Assembly (NCBI GenBank): GCA_020850025.1
Contig: JADZFI010000100.1
Location: 1 to 10,993 of the forward strand
DNA: 10,993 nucleotides
Direction of reading: 5' to 3'
Source: Saprospiraceae bacterium
GTDB lineage: Bacteria > Bacteroidota > Bacteroidia > Chitinophagales > Saprospiraceae
Made by a program: the position numbers and the translations under genes. Every line of letters begins with the position of its first letter. Position 1 is the first letter of the stretch. Below are positions 5,871 to 10,993 of this stretch, piece after piece. Under the pieces are notes generated by a model. The model was not told the DNA's origin. It made no database searches and worked only from the letters and a program-made list of their open reading frames with translations.

Positions 5871-8366
5871 ATGAAACTCCCCCTTCCCACCGGGGTTAAA
5901 CTCTGCCTGGTCTCTTGCTTTTGGCTTCTTACCTTCACCGCTCATGCACAACTGAGCGGCCGCGTACTGGATACCGACGGCACACCCCTTGCTTTCGTAT
6001 CCATCCTGTATGATGGCGCCAGCCCCAGGGTAGTCACTTCGGATCTCGAAGGACGATTCCAGATTCAGGGGCCTTTACCCAATACCCTGACCTTCCGATA
6101 CGTAGGTTACCAAACCCTCCAGCTGGATGCCACCTACCTGCGCAAACACGCGCCCAGGCTTCCGGATGTGGTATTGCGCTCGGCCGACCTCCAATTGTCG
6201 GAAGTCGTGATTCGGCCGGGTGTTAATCCTGCCGAACGTTTGATCCGTCTGGCCGTTCAAAACAGGTTTGCCAACAATCCGGAACGATACCCCTTTTTCA
6301 CCTGCCATACCTACAACAAGATCAATGTTGACCTGGTACCCAATGCGGAGCTTTTTAACAAAAGCATGTCCGGGAAAGACCTCAACCGGAAGGAAAACCG
6401 CGAAAAGGTGGAATACTTTCGAAAGACGGAGCAAAACAGTCGGAAACAACACCTGTTTTTCCTGGAAAGCGTAACGGAGCGCAGGTTCAGATTTCCCAAC
6501 CAAAATCAGGAAAAAGTGCTGCTCAACCGCGTTAGCGGCGACCAGAATCTGGGTATTGTGGCCATAGCCAATGCCGTGCAGCCCTTTTCTTTTTACAACG
6601 ATTTTATCCAGGTGCTCGACCGCGATTTCGCCAACCCGATTGCACCGGGGTCTGTCGGACAATATTATTTTGAACTGAAGGACACCCTGTACGACGGCGC
6701 CGATACCCTTTGGACCATTGCTTTCAGGCCGCGAAAAGGCAAGATATTTAATGCCCTGACAGGGGTATTGCAGCTTCATTCCGCCGGATATGCCGTTAAA
6801 AACGTGCGCGCTACTACTACCGGCACCCCTTTCATTGTGGTCAAACTGGAACAGGCATACCAGCAGGTCCTATTGTCTGACGGCGTAAGTAAATGGTTTC
6901 CGGAACAGCTCAATTTCGAGATGACAATTCCTTCCTATCCGGACAAAACGGTGGGTTCGCATGTTAGCGGGCGGAGTTTCATTTCGAGGGTGGACCTGGA
7001 AACGCCCACCAGAAACAGGGATTTCATGCCGGAAATGCCCATTTATTTGACCAAAAAGGCCACCAGCCAGCAGGATTCAGCCTGGGCAGTCTGGCGGAAG
7101 GCAGCGCCCTTGTCGGCGAAAGAAACACGCACCTATGTGTTCATGGACAGCCTGTTTGAGGCGAATAAAGTGGGTTGGTTATCCAGACTGATCAACTATA
7201 CCACCACCGGTAAAGCCTACCTGTACAAGGGAGTGAGCGCAGATTTGAGGCAGGTGTTTAAGCTCAATGATTTTGAGGGAGCGCGTTTGGGCATAGGCCT
7301 TACCAACGCCGAATCGAACCCTCTCCGACTGCCCCGGCGGGTAGAATATGGGGTAAATGTTGGATATGGCTTCAGAGACAAACAGTGGAAATACGGCGCT
7401 TATGCTTTGTGGCGGCTTACGCGCTCGCACAACACGCAGCTGCGCGCAAGCTGGCGGCGCGACCTGATGGAGCCCGGGGCCTTGCACGAACTCAGCAAGG
7501 CCAACCTGGTCAACCGGGCTCTTTATGCCCGACGTATGGATTATGTCAGAGAATGGTCGGTAACGCTAGGCAGCCAGCTTACGCGCGATCTGAGAATAGA
7601 CATAACCGGAAACCGGCAGGCCCTGACGCCCTCTTATGCATACCGTTTTGAAACAGCAGAAAACACCCAGGCTACGCGCCCGTTCCGGTTTACAGAGAGC
7701 AGCGTTTATGTCAGGTATGCCCGCAACCTGCAGAACACCAATTTCCTGATGGCAGAAGAAAACCAGGTACAACGCACGCCAGTGCTGGAACTGGCTTATA
7801 CCCGCGGCTGGAAAGGAGTCCTGGAGGGAGAATATGCCTACGAACGCTGGGTGCTGGCTATAAGGCAGAATGTGTTCATCCGGCGTTTGGGCAGGCTCAA
7901 TTGGCGATTGGAAGCCGGTACCTCCACCCCCAACACGCCATTGGCCAAGCTTTTTACCCTGAACCAATCTGCTGCCAACCAGGGCGGATTCACCCTTTTT
8001 GTGGCGCCAAATACCTTTCAATCCCTGCCCGACACCCTTTTTGTGGCCGATCGGTTTGTCAACCTTTATGTTTCCCAGGAAATAGGCCCTGTATTTTACA
8101 AGCACGCATATTCAGCGCCCATTCTCACGGTGTTGCACAATATGGCCTGGGGTGAGATGCGCCGGCCCGGGCTTCAGCGCGAACTTGGATTCCTGACGGC
8201 CTCCCATCCTGTTGCAGAGGCAGGTGTGCAGATAGATAATTTGCTTCGTTTCAATTATGTAAACCTGGCCTATTTGGGCATTGGGGGCGCGGTGTTTTAC
8301 CGATACAGCGGCCCGCAGGCGGGCGCATGGGTGCCCAGAGTTTCGCTGCGGTTTAATTTTGGGTAA
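5871..8366 (+). CDS. DUF5686 outer-membrane protein with carboxypeptidase-regulatory-like domain
   Basis: The 831-residue protein belongs to the DUF5686 family, widespread in Bacteroidota, with no established function known to me. A signal peptide covers residues 1-26, with cleavage likely after AHA before QLSG. Residues 28 to about 108 form a CarboxypepD_reg-like (CNA-B/Ig-like) domain: LSGRVLDTDGTPLAFVSI, then TSDLEGRFQI and LTFRYVGYQT. This module also begins SusC-type TonB-dependent receptors. The linker VVLRSADLQLSEVVIRPG resembles their post-domain segment, but I see no TonB plug domain. The region from about 115 holds the DUF5686 body and, in its second half, alternating aromatic and polar strands typical of an outer-membrane beta-barrel, ending in SLRFNFG as barrel proteins often do. 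It starts 23 bp after dnaE and may share its transcript. A cell-surface or envelope role is inferred. Confidence 0.9.
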   Translation: MKLPLPTGVKLCLVSCFWLLTFTAHAQLSGRVLDTDGTPLAFVSILYDGASPRVVTSDLEGRFQIQGPLPNTLTFRYVGYQTLQLDATYLRKHAPRLPDVVLRSADLQLSEVVIRPGVNPAERLIRLAVQNRFANNPERYPFFTCHTYNKINVDLVPNAELFNKSMSGKDLNRKENREKVEYFRKTEQNSRKQHLFFLESVTERRFRFPNQNQEKVLLNRVSGDQNLGIVAIANAVQPFSFYNDFIQVLDRDFANPIAPGSVGQYYFELKDTLYDGADTLWTIAFRPRKGKIFNALTGVLQLHSAGYAVKNVRATTTGTPFIVVKLEQAYQQVLLSDGVSKWFPEQLNFEMTIPSYPDKTVGSHVSGRSFISRVDLETPTRNRDFMPEMPIYLTKKATSQQDSAWAVWRKAAPLSAKETRTYVFMDSLFEANKVGWLSRLINYTTTGKAYLYKGVSADLRQVFKLNDFEGARLGIGLTNAESNPLRLPRRVEYGVNVGYGFRDKQWKYGAYALWRLTRSHNTQLRASWRRDLMEPGALHELSKANLVNRALYARRMDYVREWSVTLGSQLTRDLRIDITGNRQALTPSYAYRFETAENTQATRPFRFTESSVYVRYARNLQNTNFLMAEENQVQRTPVLELAYTRGWKGVLEGEYAYERWVLAIRQNVFIRRLGRLNWRLEAGTSTPNTPLAKLFTLNQSAANQGGFTLFVAPNTFQSLPDTLFVADRFVNLYVSQEIGPVFYKHAYSAPILTVLHNMAWGEMRRPGLQRELGFLTASHPVAEAGVQIDNLLRFNYVNLAYLGIGGAVFYRYSGPQAGAWVPRVSLRFNFG

Positions 8367-8440
8367 TTCTAATTACGTTTTATAGATGCTGATGTTCTGC
8401 AAATATGATAGATGTGTTCGGTAGGTATTCCTGGCCGCCA

Positions 8441-8467
8441 GTTGAAACGCTCCCGATTATCCACAAA
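8441..8467 (+). repeat. Left terminal inverted repeat
   Basis: It begins GTTGAAACGCTCCCGATTA and ends TCCACAAA, and is the reverse complement of 8917-8943 except at 8460 (T, opposite G at 8924). The mismatch would still form a G-U pair in RNA. Confidence 0.9.
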
Positions 8468-8503
8468 ATGAGCGTGAGTATGGTAATTCAGATTTTTTGT
8501 TAT

Positions 8504-8524
8504 CCCAGGCGCAGCGCCCCTGGG
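8504..8524 (+). repeat. Hairpin, REP-like
   Basis: CCCAGG (8504-8509) pairs with CCTGGG (8519-8524), and GC/GC inside adds to the stem. GGGC/GCCC (8522-8525 with 8529-8532) follows directly. The GC-rich, alternately folding sequence resembles REP-type palindromes. Confidence 0.55.
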
Positions 8525-8571
8525 CGTAGCCCCTCAACGTTGGTAGCTCAGGCGACAGGATGATATCCCCC

Positions 8572-8586
8572 TGCCGCATCGCGGCA
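8572..8586 (+). repeat. Small GC-rich hairpin
   Basis: TGCCGC (8572-8577) and GCGGCA (8581-8586) form a 6-bp stem with a 3-nt loop. The flanks CAACGTTGGTAG (from 8534) and ACATCGGTGGAA (from 8589) recall parts of a dispersed Bacteroidota repeat I know only from memory. Confidence 0.45.
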
Positions 8587-8656
8587 AAACATCGGTGGAA
8601 TGAGTGGCTAATCCTGGCTGACAGGTTGTTTGGCATTGGTTCCTTTGCCTGGCATT

Positions 8657-8694
8657 GTTACTTTTCTTTTTGCTTGCCCAAAAAGAAAAGTAAC
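8657..8694 (+). repeat. Perfect 15-bp hairpin GTTACTTTTCTTTTT with 8-nt loop
   Basis: The left arm is 8657-8671, the loop 8672-8679 (gcttgccc) and the right arm 8680-8694, with no mismatch. A further AAAAGAAAAAGG follows at 8696-8707. The arrangement is one I recall as a recurrent repeat in many Bacteroidota genomes, often mis-called as a short Lys/Arg-rich protein. It could act as a folded RNA or bidirectional terminator for the converging genes, but it lacks a GC-rich stem. Confidence 0.75.
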
Positions 8695-8708
8695 CAAAAG
8701 AAAAAGGG

Positions 8709-8724
8709 TCCCGAGTACTCGGGA
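8709..8724. repeat. 16-bp perfect palindrome TCCCGAGTACTCGGGA
   Basis: The sequence equals its own reverse complement over all 16 bases, centred on AGTACT. It follows the 15-bp hairpin by 14 bp inside the inverted-repeat unit. It could be a protein-binding site or part of a cruciform; no function is assigned. Confidence 0.7.
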
Positions 8725-8755
8725 GCAAAGCCAACGACCTGCGGGGATTGCGCTG

Positions 8756-8814
8756 CTTTTTAACCGCCGACCGTCGTTTTTCTTTTTCATCGGGCTGTAC
8801 CGCCGGTTAAAAAG
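8756..8814 (+). repeat. 11-bp inverted repeat CTTTTTAACCG / CGGTTAAAAAG
   Basis: Arms at 8756-8766 and 8804-8814 match perfectly and enclose 37 nt. Two more pairs form beyond one mismatch on the inner side. It is the third strong inverted repeat in the unit. Confidence 0.65.
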
Positions 8815-8916
8815 AAGGCGCTCCCTCCTTACGTCGGGACCATCCCCTTCGGTCGGGCTTGCCTCGCAGACGGCGGGCGCCTGGGCAGGTGATGAACGCG
8901 GAGTTTTGTCCAGAGA

Positions 8917-8943
8917 TTTGTGGGTAATCGGGAGCGTTTCAAC
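8917..8943 (-). repeat. Right terminal inverted repeat
   Basis: It reads TTTGTGGG then TAATCGGGAGCGTTTCAAC on the plus strand, the reverse complement of 8441-8467 with one difference at 8924. It ends 61 bp before the stop codon of the next minus-strand gene. Confidence 0.9.
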
Positions 8944-9004
8944 GAGCGGTCACAAGATGGTAGATGTGGCATAAATCGCCTGGTTAAAGCGGGCCCTTTC
9001 AAAA

Positions 9005-10993
9005 TCAACATCCTCCCATCCCATCTTCCCCCAACACCCTCTCCAACCCCTCCACCAGAAAATCCGCATCCCGCCGCCCGAATACCATTGGCGGTTTGAT
9101 TTTTAACACGTTATGATCCGGGCCGTCAATGCTCATCAGGATGCCTAAGGTGCGCATGCGGTTGGCTAAGTAGGCCGCCTGCCTGGGCGCCGGGCTGCGT
9201 TGCTCCGGATCGAGCACCAGCTCAAACCCGAGGAAGAGCCCCGAGCCGCGCACATCGCCGATCAGGGGGAATTGTCCGGCTAATTGCTGCAATTGGCCGC
9301 GCAGGTAATCGCCGGTTTCCAGGGCATTTTGCTGCAAACCTTCGTCGCGGATCACGCGCAGCACTTCGAGGCCAATGGCCGCCGAAACGGGATTGCCGCC
9401 AAAGGTGTTGAAGTACTCCATGCCGTTGGCAAATGCATCGGCGATGGCGCGGGTGGTGACCACCGCCCCCAGCGGATGCCCGTTGCCGATGGGCTTGCCG
9501 ATGGTAACGATGTCGGGCGTAACGCCGTGTTCGGCGAAGGCCCAGAAGTGGCTGCCATGTCGCCCGCAACCGGTTTGCACCTCATCGGCAATGTACAGGC
9601 CCCCGGCGGCACGCACCTGCTCCACGGCCGATTCCAGGTACCCGGGCGGTAACGGCACTTGTCCGCCGCAGCTGATCACCGATTCGCACAGAAAAGCAGC
9701 CGGACCACGACCGGCCTGGCGCAGTTTTTCCAGGGTTTCGCCGATATGGGCCGCGTATTTCAGTCCGGTTTCCAGGGTATTGCCCCGGTAAAGTCCGCGG
9801 TAAGTATCCGGCAGGGGCGTCACGTGCGTATGCGCAGGCGCACCGGAGCCGCCCGGCCCGTCGAACTTATAGGAGCTCACGTCCACGCAGGCCTGGGTAT
9901 TGCCGTGGTAGCCCACTTCCACCGTGAGCATGTCGCGCCGGCCGGTGCAGGTTTTGGCCAGGCGCATGGCCAGCTCGTTGGCTTCGCTGCCGCTGTTCAC
10001 CAGAAAAACCACCGATAACTCCGGCGGGAAGGTGGACAGGAGTTCCTCGCTGAAGCGCACGATGTTTTGGTGCAGATAGCGGGTATTGGTGTTTAAAACG
10101 GCCATTTGCCTTTGTCCGGCGCGCACCACGCGCGGGTGCTCATGGCCCACGTGCGCTACGTTGTTCACGGTATCCAGATAGCGCCTGCTGTGGTGATCGA
10201 ACAGGTATTGTCGCCAACCCCGCAGGATGTGCAGCGGGTGCTGGTAAGAAAGGCTCAGGTTTTTGCCCAGGTGCGCGCTCCTGGCCGACTGTATTTCGGC
10301 GGCGTTCCACTGCGGGGGCGGTGGGGGAGAAGCCTGCCCGGTGAGCAGCAGCCAGGGATCGGGGCAGAGGCTGGTCCAGACGGCGCGTTGTGCCGGGAAA
10401 GCTACGCCCGGGTAATCGCCTTCTTTGCCGAGCATATCGAGGATCACCTGGAAGTGCAGGTGTGGCGACCAGTTGCCGTTTTCCGGCATGGGCCCAATTT
10501 GGCAGAACGCTTCGCCGGCCGCAATGCTTTGGCCCACTTGTTTGCCCTCCAGAGAGGTGCGGGTGAGGTGGCCATACAAGGTGTAAAAGACGGGGCCGTT
10601 GGCTGGGCGGTGTTCCAGCACGATGGTGGGGCCGTAATCCCGTTCATGGGCGTTGTCCTGAAAACTGTGGATGGTTCCCGCCAGGGGGGCAAACACGGGC
10701 GCCCCGGGCGGCAGGAACACATCCAGTCCGATGTGTAGACTGCGCCATTCGGGGCCCTGATTGCCCTGCACGGCGTAGGCATCGGTGGTGTAAAAGGGTC
10801 GCACTTCGTTGTAGCGCCCAATACCCGGCGCGCCGTCCTGCGCCTCGGCGATGCGGCGGTGGAGCCGGTCGGCGTCCTCGATATCGGCGTAAGTACCCAG
10901 GTCGGGACTGCCCACACTGAGGTCCAGCCACACCACCTCGGGCGACTGGAGATCGGTGGCCACCAGCGGGTGTATCTCCGGGGCGGTTTGCAG
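9005..10993 (-). CDS. M23 peptidase domain fused to class-III PLP aminotransferase/phospholyase (5' partial)
   Basis: The window holds the last 662 residues; the frame is open to the edge, so the GTG at 10963 is not taken as the start. First comes a linker with GIGRYNEVRPFYTT, then a LytM/M23 metallopeptidase domain with its zinc set intact: HIGLD (His codon 10733-10735, Asp 10721-10723) and HLHF (His 10460-10462 and 10454-10456). A PPPPP linker leads to a class-III PLP domain: NSGSEANE, GYHG, ADEVQTG (Asp codon 9584-9586), TIGKPIGNGHPLGA with the Schiff-base lysine at 9494-9496, and FGGNPVSAA. The PLP part resembles the AGXT2L-type ammonia-phospholyases that act on phosphoethanolamine or phosphohydroxylysine. 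Known bacterial relatives carry an APH-fold kinase domain at the N-terminus, expected just beyond this window. A kinase-lyase pair acting on an amino alcohol or hydroxylysine is the likely chemistry; the role of the M23 module is unclear. True transamination remains possible. Confidence 0.9.
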   Translation of the reverse strand: MQTAPEIHPLVATDLQSPEVVWLDLSVGSPDLGTYADIEDADRLHRRIAEAQDGAPGIGRYNEVRPFYTTDAYAVQGNQGPEWRSLHIGLDVFLPPGAPVFAPLAGTIHSFQDNAHERDYGPTIVLEHRPANGPVFYTLYGHLTRTSLEGKQVGQSIAAGEAFCQIGPMPENGNWSPHLHFQVILDMLGKEGDYPGVAFPAQRAVWTSLCPDPWLLLTGQASPPPPPQWNAAEIQSARSAHLGKNLSLSYQHPLHILRGWRQYLFDHHSRRYLDTVNNVAHVGHEHPRVVRAGQRQMAVLNTNTRYLHQNIVRFSEELLSTFPPELSVVFLVNSGSEANELAMRLAKTCTGRRDMLTVEVGYHGNTQACVDVSSYKFDGPGGSGAPAHTHVTPLPDTYRGLYRGNTLETGLKYAAHIGETLEKLRQAGRGPAAFLCESVISCGGQVPLPPGYLESAVEQVRAAGGLYIADEVQTGCGRHGSHFWAFAEHGVTPDIVTIGKPIGNGHPLGAVVTTRAIADAFANGMEYFNTFGGNPVSAAIGLEVLRVIRDEGLQQNALETGDYLRGQLQQLAGQFPLIGDVRGSGLFLGFELVLDPEQRSPAPRQAAYLANRMRTLGILMSIDGPDHNVLKIKPPMVFGRRDADFLVEGLERVLGEDGMGGC

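Larger units (their letters stand above)
8441..8943. mobile_element. 503-bp inverted-repeat-bounded, MITE-like dispersed repeat
   Basis: The unit is bounded by 27-bp terminal inverted repeats (8441-8467 and 8917-8943) that match at 26 of 27 positions. Similarity continues outward for 9 bp at 6 of 9, giving about 32 of 36 for 8432-8467 against 8917-8952. Inside are five or more hairpins and A/T-tract segments, with no transposase. Small size, terminal inverted repeats, lack of coding capacity and a position between convergent genes fit a non-autonomous element moved by a transposase elsewhere. No convincing target-site duplication abuts the ends. It could instead be a composite of REP-like repeats whose outer pieces happen to be inverted copies of one family. 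Confidence 0.5.
8367..9004. other. Gene-free convergent gap filled by repeats
   Basis: This 638-bp stretch lies between two genes that converge on it. I find no credible gene, tRNA or transposase. Positions 8367-8440 and 8944-9004 are ordinary-looking spacer; 8441-8943 is the inverted-repeat unit described separately. The octamer TAGATGTG occurs on each side of the unit (8409-8416 and 8961-8968) but not at equal distances. A short AT-rich inverted repeat (GTAATT/AATTAC, 8363-8376) covers the end of the preceding gene; it is a poor terminator. Confidence 0.7.

Noticed and set aside
5871..5948. Lipoprotein signal (LVSC, residues 13-16) in the DUF5686 protein
   Set aside because: The hydrophobic stretch lies mostly after the cysteine, and a normal AHA cleavage site follows at residue 26; the protein is a barrel.
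8630..8974. 114-residue plus-strand frame rich in Lys, Arg and Phe inside the gap
   Set aside because: It is produced by the hairpin arms and other repeat pieces of the inverted-repeat unit, runs through the right arm, and shows no domain or coding-like composition. Such frames are commonly mis-annotated.
8977..9004. Terminator hairpin around GGGCCC (8991-8996) after the M23-PLP gene
   Set aside because: Only a weak AAAG/CTTT extension surrounds the 6-bp palindrome and no U-tract follows on the minus strand.

Overview
The window looks like chromosomal DNA of a member of the Bacteroidota, with GC a little above 50% by eye. The evidence is an outer-membrane DUF5686/carboxypeptidase-regulatory-like protein, a long PHP-active DnaE typical of the phylum, a DPP-IV-type S9 peptidase, start codons without clear Shine-Dalgarno sequences, and candidate promoters of the TTG-N19..21-TAnnTTTG type. 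A Saprospiria-like or Chitinophagia-like source is plausible but cannot be fixed from this window.

Layout. (1) 3-851, plus strand: C-terminal catalytic half of a DPP-IV-like prolyl peptidase, cut by the window start. (2) 852-906: convergent gap with four tandem copies of a degenerate 8-mer. (3) 907-1791, minus: hemC (hydroxymethylbilane synthase, heme pathway), complete. (4) 1815-2144, minus: short ORF6N-domain protein of the phage-antirepressor type, apparently missing its normal C-terminal part and ending 23 bp before hemC. (5) 2145-2292: divergent promoter region. (6) 2293-5847, plus: dnaE, the replicative DNA polymerase III alpha subunit, complete. (7) 5871-8366, plus: DUF5686 outer-membrane beta-barrel protein, complete, 23 bp after dnaE and possibly co-transcribed. 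(8) 8367-9004: 638 bp gap with no convincing gene. It holds a 503-bp unit bounded by 27-bp inverted repeats (26/27 matching) and filled with hairpins, which looks like a non-autonomous, MITE-like dispersed repeat. (9) 9005-10993, minus: a multidomain protein fusing an M23 (LytM-type) metallopeptidase domain to a class-III PLP enzyme. It is cut by the window end, and a kinase (APH-fold) domain would be expected upstream.

The genes do not form one pathway: heme synthesis, replication, peptide breakdown, outer-membrane biogenesis and amine/phospho-amine metabolism sit side by side. Both convergent gene junctions (852-906 and 8367-9004) carry repeats, whereas the within-strand gaps are short (about 23 bp each). 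I see no defence system, CRISPR array, RNA gene or complete transposase. The most unusual items are the inverted-repeat element, the tandem 8-mer, the peptidase-PLP enzyme fusion and the shortened ORF6N gene against hemC.
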